A model generated the notes under the pieces. It did not search any database, was not told where the DNA came from, and saw only the letters and a list, made by a program, of their open reading frames with translations. A stretch of DNA of 64,000 nucleotides. It comes from Rotaria sp. Silwood1 (lineage: Eukaryota > Rotifera > Eurotatoria > Philodinida > Philodinidae). Below are positions 1 through 11,130 of this stretch, piece by piece (positions within the stretch are counted from its first letter, which is position 1; each line of letters starts with the position of its first letter). The DNA lies in the NCBI GenBank assembly GCA_905250075.1, contig CAJNOP010000016.1:2047908-2111907 (forward strand), read 5' to 3'. The translations under genes were made by a program, and so were the position numbers.

Positions 1-370
1 ATCGGAACTGATCTGTCCAACCAGTTCTTTGATAGGAACTGATCTGTTCAACCAGTTCTTTGAAAATGGTCACAATAGTCAGTGTTTGAAAAAGAACTGG
101 TTACAATAACCATTTCTCGAAAAAGAACTGGTCACAATAACCAGTTCTTGAAAAAGAACTGATCAAGATAGCCAGTTCTCGAAAAAGAACTGGTCACAAT
201 AGCCAGTTCTCGAAAAAGAACTGCCGGGTGTGTACAGTTCCTAAAAAAAAACTGCCGGGTATACACAGTTCTCGTCAAAGAACTGGTCACTTTAACCAGT
301 TCTCGAAAAAGAACTGGTCGCTATACCCAGTTCTTAGAAAATATGCAGTTCATAGAACTGGGAACTGTTC
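1..370. repeat. Tandem array of short palindromic units (satellite, runs off left edge)
   Basis: About a dozen imperfect copies of a roughly 31-32 bp unit built on GAACTGGTCACAATAACCAG followed by TTCTCGAAAAA. Each unit is itself an inverted repeat: GAACTGGT pairs with ACCAGTTC around a short CACAATA-like centre. Copies degrade towards 240-360, where GAACTGCCGGGT variants appear. The array is cut by the window start, so its full size is unknown. No coding function is suggested. Confidence 0.85.
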
Positions 371-3300
371 TAGGTCTATTCCGAAGATTCACCAAAGATA
401 TCCTTTATCTTTATTACAATTGATAAACAAAACTAACAAACAGACATTTGCTCACTATCACACAGTTTTTTATTTACTTTTTCTTTCGTCTCTATCTCAG
501 ATGTTTCTCTACTGAATCCATGTCTCATTATATTTTCATCCGTGTTTTTCAATTCCTGTAGAGCATTCATAAACATTTGAATTAGAGATAGCAATATCGT
601 ACAAGATGTTCTGCACCACGGCGATGAATAGGCACTTTTTGTTTTGTTTTAAATAGACTGCGGTTTTAAGTTAGTTGACATGATTTATTCGTTTTTCAGT
701 TCGTTCAATCGTGACTCAAAAAACTCAAAAGGCTTCGCGTGACTATATTAAACGTACAATAATCAAACAGTTTCACAAAGCATAAAACTTGTAGTAAAGA
801 ATCTTTAATTTGTTTATTTTGTGTTATTCTGCATTATAAATTATCCGACTGATTTGAGTAAAATTCTTTTTCAGCGGATGATGGCAGCTGATCAGTGTTA
901 ACATGACCTTGAACATCGAAACAGAAGAAGATGCATCTTTTGTGAAAGCAGGCACTTATTTCAAATTTTTTAACTAGATTTACACAAAAAAAGTTAGATA
1001 AATTATAGTAGTTAAAACAAAGCAACTAAATACTGACAATAGCCTGTACCTATTATAATCCTAGATACACTATGATGTTTTTTTTTATCTACTGATTTGC
1101 GTTATCGTACTTTTCACGATTTGATTTCCTTCCCAACTTGTTATAAAAACTAGACATTGGCACAATAAATAGAAATGTATGAATTTACAATCAATTAGTG
1201 TATCTTGTTGAACATGGCAGTGACATTAGAAAGATTGATAAAACGACTTCCTTGCAAAATTACATCGACTCCATTAGCAAGAAAATATAGATTATTATTA
1301 ATTAACATTTATACAATAGAAGCTGTCATATACAATAATCTTATTGATTCATTATCATTTATCAAATGTTCGAAATACTTTTATTCTTTGTTTCTTTCAA
1401 TTGCTCCCTGTAATTGGTCTTTGGAGAATTCTTCAAAATTTTTTTCGTGCCTAGAACAATACACATACAAGTACATTTCAAATGCACCACACACATTTGA
1501 GATAATGTTCATATACTACGATTCTTCAACTCCTACAAAATTTGACAAAAGATACGAATAATAATAAAGACATTTACACAGTACAGTACATAACCCAAGG
1601 CACAATATGCCTCGTATTCGGTGATTGGCTTAAATTGTTTTATTTCAAGATTATGGATATTTAAAGCTTTACAATAATTTTCTTATTTCATGTGACACTT
1701 ATAAATGATCAGACTCACATTTCCCAATTAGCTTACGACATTGCTCAATATTTTTTTCATTTATGGCGTTCCAGTTCTGTGGTTATTTTTGGCATATTTC
1801 AAGATAAGGGAAGCAATATAAATAAGATTAAGAGATTTCTGCAAGAAATATATAAACATGATTTTTGTCATAATGAAACACTATATCTTACTAAAAAGTG
1901 TTATTTCTTAAATTATATTCATTAATACAGAACAATGTTCAAAATATATCAAAGAGGAATATAACTATCATTCACTAACATATGAATAATTACGTTTATA
2001 TCTAGATATCAATATACGTACTTCCATGCAAGTAACGAACAGTTAGTTCTAGAAAAAGACAAGACTGTCGTTTGTGAACATCATTATTTATAGAGATCCA
2101 CAAAGCAAACTCTTTCAAAACCAGACTCATTATCATCAAAGATGTTGAATTACAAAAAACTTCGTCGAAACAAGCGAAAACATATAAAAGGTATAATACG
2201 TTATTCGTTTCTTCATCAACTAATAAAAAAATTTGGCCACTATATATCTATTATTCTAAACATAAAGTAAAGATATCTTATAAGATAGATCATATTGTTT
2301 CGAGAAGATAGCGTGAAAAGTCAAGTGAAATAAAAGAAAATAGCTGTTAAAGAATTTAAAGGGGCTAAAAGAACTAAAGAGATTAAAGGGACCGAAAGGA
2401 ATAAGATAGATTATAGCTGGTAGAGGTTTTTAGACTGAGATAACTGGAATGTCTTGTGAGCAGCTCCACTAATCGTTCCCGAATATGCAAGATATTCTCA
2501 CTCTATACTTCAATACTCATTTTCAATCGTGTTTCACAAAATCAACAAGAAATTATGTGTCTCTATCGTCCGATAATTAATATCAAAAGGTTGTTTTAAA
2601 TGTTGACGTTCACTTTATTATTGATAAACTTCCATCAAATCAATGTGAAAAATCATAGAAAATGATTGAACGCAATCTGATCGGCACTACTGGAGTGATC
2701 ATGATTATGCCAACATAAATCTTAAGTATTATTTGTTTTCTATTAAACTATCGTTGAGAACATCGTCTTTTCCCATGTTATCAATTCTAAACTGTGTACA
2801 TAATATCAATGTTCACGCAACTTTATTTTCATTTTTATCAATATAATCAAACACAGAAAAAAACTAACGGTGCATGTGGAAAAAAGTATGTTCTATCAAA
2901 TGAATCCATCACATCATTCGAAGCTAGCCGAAGACTTCTTATACGAGGTAAAAAAAATACTAGCTACTTTATTTTTTTTATTTGAAAGTTACAGTCTGAT
3001 AAAAATATATGTGTTGGAAGAGCATCGAAGAAAGAAATGAATTTAGAATGCAATGGATTAAACACTTCCATTGTTCGTGATGATATGGTCAGGCTATTAC
3101 AAGCGAGCTGGTGTCTGTTTGCGCAAGCAGTCTAACAAACAAAATGCACGTTAAAAAGAGCGGTAATGTAAAAAGAATAAGCACTGTGATCTCTATCACA
3201 CATGAACTATCGCGAAAAGCTGATTCAATACCGCATTGATCGTTTTCGAATGTTTTCGAATATCTTTTATATCTGGTAGTGTACATAGTTTCGAACCGAA

Positions 3301-5109
3301 AAGAGATTCAAGTGTTGGATGTCGTCAACGTAGCGAAGAGTTACTTTGTATAAATGACATCATTGATGATTTCGATCAAAGTATACTACGTTCTGGTTCA
3401 TAGGATCTATTCTACAAATTTTCATAGCATAACAAATAACATAAGATGTATCATTTTTCAGGAAGCCGTGAATGAGAATCGGTCATATCGTTTCAGTCCA
3501 CTTTTTTTTCGATTCAAACTCTAACGAAAATGAAAATTTACTCAAAAATTCAACAACGCTTCTACCATATGTTTTTAATTCAGTCGATAGATTACAATTA
3601 TCAATAAGTTTTTCAAATGTAATTCTTCGAGAAAAAAATGATTCAAATAAACACATACTTTCTACTGTGTATTAATTCTATCAGTGCTATTATATTTTAT
3701 ATCAATGTAGAAATAGAGAGTGATGGATTTGATTTATTGGGTTTTCAACCTTGATTCGGTTCTCTGAAAACGTTCTGTTCGCATTTACTCTTCTTTATCA
3801 TGAGATAGAAAATGCAGTATGACTAGATAATGAACTTCAATTTTATGCTTTTGACATGTCTTTCATTATGTTGTTTTTTTCTTCCAGAATGTCATATTCT
3901 TTCGAGAGTTTTTTATTTTGAACACAATCATAAGCCGTAGTGAAAAACGGCTTTTCCATTTAGAAGATGACTAGAAACGAATTCGCTGCTGCGATTAAAG
4001 CTGAATTTTTTTTTGAGCTGATATTTGTTCATTTTTTACTAGAGAAGCGTTGAATATTGCGTTACTAACTGTTTTTTTTTATATTGATTTATGTCATTCT
4101 ATCATAACATCATTCCTTTTTATCATCGAGAGCTATATGTGCTTTTACGACAGTCTAATAGAAAGAAGCATAGTAAGAACTGTTTTTTGCATGCAATGTA
4201 AAAAGAAAAAGAAAAAGACTCCGACAGGACGCATTGCAATACGTGAATCAATACAGATTATGATACCATGAGAAAGAACAAGAGAATAATAATATAAAAA
4301 ATGTAGGCAAACACTAAGAGCTAATAAATCTTCTTTTCAAAGTAAGAACGAAGAATAAGTTATTATAGGAAGTAATAAATGACGAATACCAGACACACTA
4401 AAACCAACTATATGTAAAGTAAGTTGTTTATGTTTTGTCAATGAGAATACTCATAGTTTATTACTCAAACAGAATAATGCAACAATTTATTTTTCTATCA
4501 TTGAGTTTTTTGTAAATCTCATTTTCACTTCTACAAAATATTACACATTGTTTTTTTTGTCGAGTGTCAATATCCGATGGTATAGTATGTCTCTCCTGAT
4601 AAACTTCGATATTAATTTTTTTATATGCTATGGTGACTATGCAAAACTTCTGGCATTTAGTACAGCTATCTCACTTAATCAATTTTTTAATAAATACTAC
4701 TGTCATGAACTCGAATGCTTGTTAATGATCACTGTATCGTAGCACTATTGCTTCACTAAAATTTTTGTTTTATCTCTACCGCATTTATCGCAGTTAGAGA
4801 CCGAAACGAATAGGAAAATCTCGCTTTGATTTCGATTAAAACTTGATTCGATTGCTTAAAAAAAAAAGTCTAGATTCAAGTCTATTCAGGCTGAAAAGAA
4901 AAATTTTACGTAAGTTGTCGTGTGCGTATACCCTAAGTCTATCAGTTTAGAGGAATTTCAACGCTTCAAAGTGAAGTTATAGTGTACATTATGACTTGCA
5001 TATTATAATAAGAAGTATTTTCCTATACTCATCGATTAAAATGGTAGTCTCTGAGTTTCCATTAGTAACGTTGAGATACCAGATGAGGCATTATGATTGC
5101 CACATCTAG
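371..5109. other. AT-rich intergenic DNA, no gene recognised
   Basis: Read on both strands. Only AT-rich, low-complexity open frames of up to 118 codons occur (for example 1205-1561, which opens on TTG). None shows a domain, a convincing splice partner or a biased codon pattern. Purine-rich runs lie near 2340-2420 and poly-T runs near 1080 and 4070. Confidence 0.5.
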
Positions 5110-5526
5110 TATTTTGCTAATAACTGACGAAGGGGGAGGGAGGTATCCGAACTGTTCCCTCGACTTTTAGCTCATGCTTTGAAAATAACTAGGCCTGAAT
5201 ACGACTAGACAAGCCTTAAAGGATTCATGTCCATGGGTCTCTTGTCAAAAGCTATGAGCATGTCATTATTCATGTAGAAACGTGTGACGTAGAGATCAAT
5301 TTTTTTCTAAATTTTCTGTAACTCCACTGACTTAAGCAATGAAGTTTTTATTCTGGAGTGACTCTGATGGTGTTCTATGGTCAGTATAAGTTTCAAACCA
5401 ATAAGGTCTGGTATTTAAGAGACATAAACTTTTTATCTCTAAGTGCCTTCTTGTACGTACAGTAGCGTAGGCTTTTATGTATCTTCTCTGCCATTTTATC
5501 ATCATAAGGAACAGAGTATAAAACAG

Positions 5527-5660
5527 GCCTACTTTTTCTAGGCCTGGCCTGCCCGTGGCAGGCTTCAAACTTCTACAGCTTGCATGTGCCTGTCGCTCAT
5601 TTTCTGGGCCTGGACTGCCTGCCTGTTGATTTCGGTTGGCCTGCCTGTCGAAGCCTGTGT
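5527..5660. repeat. GC-rich subterminal repeats of the hAT element, left end
   Basis: Clustered CAGGCCTG, GGCCTGCC and CTGCCTG words stand out from the AT-rich surroundings. A matching cluster in the opposite orientation lies at 7171-7300. Subterminal short repeats are typical transposase-binding sites in hAT elements; that role is inferred here. Confidence 0.6.
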
Positions 5661-5916
5661 ATAGATTTTATGCGTCAATACGGTATAATGATTAGCCTTT
5701 TGGTTACGGGATCCGCATTTATGTCGGCTGAGCGTCTACACAGATTATAGTTTTTACAGTCTTCTATCTTTCTTAGACTAGAAATTTTTCTCTTTCTCTC
5801 ATGCTTTTAGTGTCAAAGCATCATTATATGACATCCATATGCATGCATATTAGTTGAAAACAAAGAATTATGGATTCAGAGGTCTATGAGAATTCATAGA
5901 TTCTAAACTCAAAATC

Positions 5917-6237
5917 AGCCGCCATGATTGAATGATTACGTTGTTCTGCACGTACCAGCAAGGTATTGTGTTCAAACCTCAGTAACATCACCCATGGAAT
6001 GACCTTGGACAAGTCACTAACGGCTAAGTTATCTCAAATGACTCATTCCACACGAGTCATTCGTGCTGACTACATCTTCGGTCAGTATGTTGGACGGAAG
6101 AGGGTGCAGATACCGCCGTCTGTAAAAAGAAAAGACGAAAGAACCCGTCTGCATGTGGAAACTATAAATAATAACCGCGGTCGGCCCCAACGGGCGATAA
6201 GCCTATGGGACGTTATTATTATTATTATTATTATTAT
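5917..6237 (+). mobile_element. tRNA-derived SINE with (TTA)n tail, nested inside the hAT element
   Basis: The 13-bp direct repeat TAAACTCAAAATC flanks it exactly (5904-5916 and 6238-6250), a retroposition target duplication. The 5' end has tRNA-like pol III boxes: an A-box-like TGATTGAATGA near 5926 and a B-box-like GTGTTCAAACCTC near 5968. A following TGACCTTGGACAAGTCACT is strikingly like the central CORE segment of vertebrate MIR-type SINEs. The 3' part ends with AAGCCTATGGGACG and a (TTA)n run at about 6213-6237. An open frame through it (5966-6322) is not considered a gene. Confidence 0.8.
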
Positions 6238-6767
6238 TAAACTCAAAATCGTTCAAAGTCGTGTGAAACGAAAACGGAAATCCGTAAAATTGCGCAGAAT
6301 GCAAGAACTATTGTTATCCTGAAGAGTTGCAAGTATTGCTGAAGCTCTAGTCTTAAGAAAAGCCAGAGATTCAATGTTATAAAATCTGTTTTATAATATA
6401 GAATCATAAGATTATTCATGCGGTTACGCGAAGAATTTCATGAGTCTTTAGGTCAATTTACTCGGCTTTGCTACTCCAGAATTTAATTGCACTGGTTAAA
6501 GCCTGATACAATGCATTGATTCACTTAGGTGCATATACCTTATTCTCGACTTTGACGAGCAAACGCAAACTTTTCTCCCTATTTCCAAAAACCCCGTAAC
6601 GAAAAGGTTAAACGAAACCTCAAAACAGCCGTTCACAGAAAAAAAAAGAAATAAATTTAAATAAGAATGACATGATTAGATGAAGTGTTTGCTGATTTAA
6701 TACATAATGTTTGCATATAGAATACACTTACAAAATATACTAATTTTTACAGAAAAAAATCTGGTTT

Positions 6768-7109
6768 TCAATCAAAGACTTTTTGAATCGATCGTACGAA
6801 AAGAACATCATTTAGAGAGTCAGGATCGAGTGAAGAACGACGTTGTGTTATTGTAGAGCCAGCAGATGAAAATTGTCGCTCTACTCCAGCAGATGTAATA
6901 GGGATAGAAAAGAGATGACGGGCCAGTAGAGCTAAACCGGAAAATTTTTTGATGATCACGCCAGAATGGTAGTCAATTGGACTACTTGTACATGTCCTCA
7001 ATGCTCATTTGTAAATATCTTTCAAGTTCATCATTTTTTAATGTGTTTGTTGTTGTTGAATTGATATCATAAGTGACATCGTCATCATCAACTATCCTCA
7101 TATAAAATT
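6768..7109 (-). pseudogene. hAT transposase C-terminal remnant (dimerisation domain)
   Basis: The 6768-7001 frame gives about 77 residues ending the transposase. LLARHLFSIPITSAGVERQF, then SSAG, RRSSL and NDVLFVRS match the hAT dimerisation domain (usual pattern: LAR..LSIPATSA..ER.FS.AG....RRS.L.P....LLFL). Upstream, another frame (about 7000-7109) reads NDELERYLQMSIEDMYK, the segment that normally precedes this domain, so a frameshift separates the two. The BED zinc finger and RNase H-like catalytic core are not recognisable in the element. It cannot encode an active transposase. Confidence 0.85.
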
Positions 7110-7170
7110 ATCGTTAACTACATTTTATGATCAAGATCGAACTTTTATCGGAAGTTGAAAAATTATGGTA

Positions 7171-7300
7171 GACAGGCGGCCTGCCCATTTCAAGCGGCCT
7201 GCCTGGCCTGCACCAGGCTTGAAAATCATGGCCTGAGCCTGCCTGCCACAGGCAGGCCCAGGCAGGCCCAGGCAGGCAGGCAGGCAGGCTCCATGGCCTG
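7171..7300. repeat. GC-rich subterminal repeats of the hAT element, right end
   Basis: Dense CAGG/CAGGC repeats, including the run CAGGCAGGCAGGCAGG, mirror the cluster at the left end in inverted orientation and directly precede the right terminal inverted repeat. Confidence 0.6.
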
Positions 7301-7521
7301 TTTTAAGCTCTGATAAGGAAGAATGCTTAGAATAGCATGAAGGGCTACTATTCTCTTTCCATTTGTTCTTATAGGGATTTGAAAGCTAAATGATAAGCGC
7401 TTAGTCTGTGACAGCCATGTTAGCGGATCATGTTGTGAATAAAGATTCTTGTCGTCCTTTGGATAACATTCTTGAAAAACAGTTTATCAACCAACCGTAA
7501 GAAATAATTGGTAAAGTTCTG

Positions 7522-7764
7522 ATGAATTCGTTTTTCGCGGTGGAGAACAAGGCTTCACTATACTGTGATGCTGCGTTTGACGATTCGCATGTGGACGAAA
7601 GCTATGACACAGAAGCGGATGAAGAAAATGATCCTACTTTTTATGACACCAAAGGTGAGGAACGAATCAGCGAGGATGCTCTACTGCAAAAATTCTCCCT
7701 CGAATATATGACAAACGTCGTTGTCTTCTACGATGAAACGACTGAAAAACGAAATTATACATGA
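7522..7764 (+). CDS. Uncharacterised acidic ORF inside the inverted-repeat element
   Basis: An ATG-initiated frame of 80 codons with an acidic middle (FDDSHVDESYDTEADEEND) followed by SLEYMTNVVVFYDE. I do not recognise a family. It lies between the hAT right end and the right arm of the long inverted repeat, so it may be a relic of a protein carried by that element. No clear continuation by splicing was found. It could equally be a chance frame. Confidence 0.25.
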   Translation: MNSFFAVENKASLYCDAAFDDSHVDESYDTEADEENDPTFYDTKGEERISEDALLQKFSLEYMTNVVVFYDETTEKRNYT

Positions 7765-8589
7765 AAAAAAAATTTCTGTATCGCCTATGAGTTTCTTTAA
7801 ACTGGAAAACCAGTATGGCGCATGTTTGAAAGTCTGCAGAAATGAAATTTTGTATTTTTCCATTGCTAGATCCTATTGATTTGGCACATTTGCTGATCAT
7901 AGAAAGCCACCAGAGTCACTACAGAATAAAAGCTTCATTGCTTAAGTTAGTTAAGTTACCGAAAATTTAGAAAAAAATTGGTCTCTACGTCACACGTTTC
8001 TCCGTGAATTATGGCATGCCCATAACTTTTGATCAGAGACCCGTGGACAGGAATCTTTCTAGGCTTTTTCTAGTCATATGGAGTCCTACTTATAGTCAGA
8101 GTAAGAGTTCAAAGTAAAGGGAACAGTTCAAGTGCCTTCCTCGCCAGTGTTTTCCCAAAAATGCTGTTCCTACCAAATTCGACAGTCTTCAAAAAATTAA
8201 GAACATTGGAAACAAATGCACTTCTTGACGGTACTTTCGATATTTTACTTCCGAGCTCTAGAAACAATATTATTCAAACAAAGAAAAATAAATTACAAAT
8301 CCGATCTGATGCTACTTGTCATGAAAAAACTGCAGCTCAAAGAAATCAATTATAGAGTTTTGTGGATGGAAACTTACGACCATTTCTGAACTTTGCAATC
8401 CGCCTTTTATGCGAAGAGAGTATCTGTGCGACTTGGGTCTACAGAAATTTTTCCTTTACTAATCATTATTTCTCTACCATGAAAGTTTTATAATTTTTCT
8501 TCAAACCGTATCTGACAAACTCCGAAGCGAAATGTCCGACCTTGTAAGTCTTTTTGACTTCTGCTTATAAAGGTAGAAATGATTGAAGA

Positions 8590-9545
8590 ATTTTTCCTAC
8601 AAATATTTACATCTTTGCTAGACAGAATCTATTTCTACTTGAATATCTCCTTAGGGTGAAAAAGTAATACGATTGAATTCATTCTTAAGTCTTTTTACCA
8701 ACGACAAAATCATTGTGCATCGTATTTTTGATGTAACTTTTGACAGAAATAAGTTGGAGAGCTGCGGTTTTCATCGTTGGAAAGAAGAGATGAAGACACA
8801 TCGAAAAGTATATTACAGGTTTTTTAAATATGTTTTCTGAGACTTTTTCAACCAAATAATCTAAAAAGGGTAGCGAAAAAAAACAGTTTTTATCAAACAG
8901 AAAAAAAAATGCTTTTTTTCGTAGGAATTGCTAGAAAAATCGGCTTATAGTTTCGAGTAGAATATTTATAACTCTTGAACGATTGAAGCTCAGAATCTCA
9001 GCATTGCACAGTTTTATAGATCTTCAATTGGCGCCTTCAATGCACATCAGATAATTGAAAACTCACTGTAGTCACCTATCAAGAACATTGTTTTACAAAA
9101 AGCTCAATTGAAAACCTTAGAAAAACCAGGTTAAAATGTCTGTAACATATGATTTGATGCGTCTTTATCTCCTCTTTCTAACAGTGAAAACCGCAGCTCT
9201 CTATCTCGTTTCTATCAAGAGTTACATCAAAAATACGATGGTCAGTGATTTTGTCGTTGGTAGTTTTATAGCTTATGCTTGTTACGATAAAAAGAGACGA
9301 TGGACTTCTATTACAAATATTTATATTTATGCTAGAAAGAATCTATTTCTACTTGAAAATCTCCTTAGGATGAAAAAGTAATACGATTGAATTCATTCTT
9401 AAGTCTTTTATAGCTTATGCTTATTACGATAAAAAGGGACGGATTTCTATTACAAATATTTACATTTATGCTAGAAAGAATCTATTTCTACTTGAAAATT
9501 TCCTAGGGGTTACAAAGTAATATGATTGGATTGTCATTGACTCTT
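8590..9545. repeat. Cluster of direct and inverted repeats
   Basis: Two tandem copies of a roughly 140-bp unit (about 9261-9400 and 9401-9540) share TTTTATAGCTTATGCTT, ACGATAAAAAG and TATTTCTACTTGAAAAT. A partial third copy lies at about 8600-8700. In addition, 8699-8803 and 9156-9260 are reverse complements, sharing AGAGCTGCGGTTTTCA and CATCGTATTTTTGATGTAAC, which gives a roughly 105-bp stem with a 350-bp loop. A 60-80-codon frame here (9136-9381) crosses the repeat units and is not treated as a gene. Confidence 0.8.
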
Positions 9546-11130
9546 TTCGACTGTTTATCAAGGTAAAAAAGAATGAATGATTTCTTTCTTGTGAGTATTT
9601 CGTTTACTCCATTGCGGATTACCTGACGTAAGAGATGCTGTTTCGTAAAAAAGAGTTCTGTTTGACTTTTTGTAGGATGAAACATGTCTGCTAGAAATGG
9701 AGCTATTTTCCAATTTTTTAGGATATTGCCCAGCCGTCGTGTTCAGATATTAATATTGAGAAGAGTAGTAATCGGTGGATGAGTATGTTTAACAGTCAGG
9801 TAATTATTGTGAAATGTGAATGATCTTTCATAAGTTTTATTTGTTTAATGCTTAATGAAATAGATAGGATACGAATGAGCTGACATATAAATAAGAATTG
9901 GAATGATCTTCATCTTTATAAAGACTGCATATTTTGATGAAGCATCTTTGGAATCTGCTTATTCATTCCATCTATAGTAAGATACGTAATATGTCAAAGT
10001 TTGTTTTTCATGGTTCAGGACAGAACGAGAATGATGGTGATATAAATAGTTATTCGTATTAGATCCATGAATAAACAAACAATCAACTTGCGTAAATATT
10101 GTCTTTCTCCAAAGTCCATGATTAAAAAACGGGAAAATAATTACTGTTCACTTATTTAACGAAACATCCTTTATTTAAAAATATTTATCAACTATGTTTC
10201 TTGTAACAGCCACATAGATCCGAATTCTTCAGATTTATTTTATCGCCGAGCATTGTCTTTTCTTTTCTTTCAGTAAAACAAACCAAGTTTTTGCAGAATT
10301 CTTAATCAGTATGCAATATTTCTCGAATGTGTTATTGTAAGTAGAGTTATTAATAAAGAATCAGTTAACATCATAGATCTTTTTGAAAAAGGGTCAAACA
10401 AAACACTAGTCTGTACTAATAAAAGAATGAAGTTTTCTAACAATAAATTTGTCACTGCATAGCCGATTGGTTTTCAGTTAAAGGGTAAAAATTTTGAATC
10501 GATAACATATACATCATTTGAATGATACTTCGGCGAATCAAAGATCTAGCTTATGCTTAAAACTCCTTAATGATATTGAGTTGCTGGATGAATTTGCTAA
10601 ATCAACTGATTTAGATGATGGTTGTCAATACCCTCCTTCATAATGAAAAATAATATCGAGAAGAATTAAGGTTGTTGATATCCTTCAAGGTCATCGTAAT
10701 CAACAAATAAAGTCACAACACTACTGATATAATAGTTAAACTTGATTTTAGATATCCGTAATATGCAGTCGACTATAGTTATCGATCTACTTAGACATGA
10801 ATCTAAACTCACTCATCATCACAGATGAGAAACTGTATACTATTATCATAAGGCCAACATTAAGCATAAGTGATTAGTTAGAAAAAAAAAGCTAAATTAC
10901 AACAATGTGAAACAATGCTTGAGTCTTCTTGACTGTACTTAGCCTACTTTATTTTCAATACTACAAGTTGATATTGTTTCTTATAGAAAACTCATCCACG
11001 AAATTATCCTAGCTCCATATGAGATATGAAACATCGTAGGTATCTGATATTAAAAGTCAACTAATTTTCGTATCTTTTGCATTGTAGGTTATGCAAAACG
11101 ATGACAACGTAGGTTTGTCGAAGATAAATA
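9546..11130. other. AT-rich intergenic DNA, no gene recognised
   Basis: No open frame with protein-like composition and no element termini were found. The stretch ends at the TA dinucleotide that flanks the Tigger element. Confidence 0.5.

Larger units (their letters stand above)
5512..7312. mobile_element. hAT-family DNA transposon, degenerate, with intact termini
   Basis: The ends are inverted repeats: CAGAGTATAAAACAGGCC at 5512 and, in reverse complement, CAGAGCTTAAAACAGGCC ending at 7312. The 8 bp on both sides are identical (ATAAGGAA, 5504-5511 and 7313-7320), the target-duplication length of hAT elements. GC-rich AGGCCTG/CAGGC subterminal repeats lie inside both ends (about 5527-5660 and 7171-7300). 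A minus-strand remnant of the hAT transposase C-terminus (6768-7109) supports the family. At 1.8 kb, of which 0.33 kb is a nested SINE, the coding region is mostly lost. The element sits inside a longer inverted repeat. Confidence 0.92.
5110..8165. repeat. Long inverted repeat (foldback-type element) interrupted by a hAT insertion
   Basis: The left arm (about 5110-5400) and the right arm (about 7870-8165) are diverged reverse complements. Shared blocks read in the left-arm direction include GAACTGTTCCC, GTCTCT.. TCAAAAG, AAACGTGTGACGTAGAGA, ACTTAAGCAATGAAG and ATTCTG.AGTGACTCTG. Removing the hAT element and its duplicated target leaves about 1.25 kb between the outer ends. I found no clear target duplication for the outer ends, so the class is unassigned. 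Similarity fades toward the interior. Confidence 0.75.

Noticed and set aside
1205..1561. 118-codon open frame near the left edge
   Set aside because: TTG start (first ATG four codons in), AT-driven composition, no recognisable family.
5966..6322. 118-codon frame in the hAT region
   Set aside because: It lies across a SINE and its (TTA)n tail, giving poly-Ile; not a gene.
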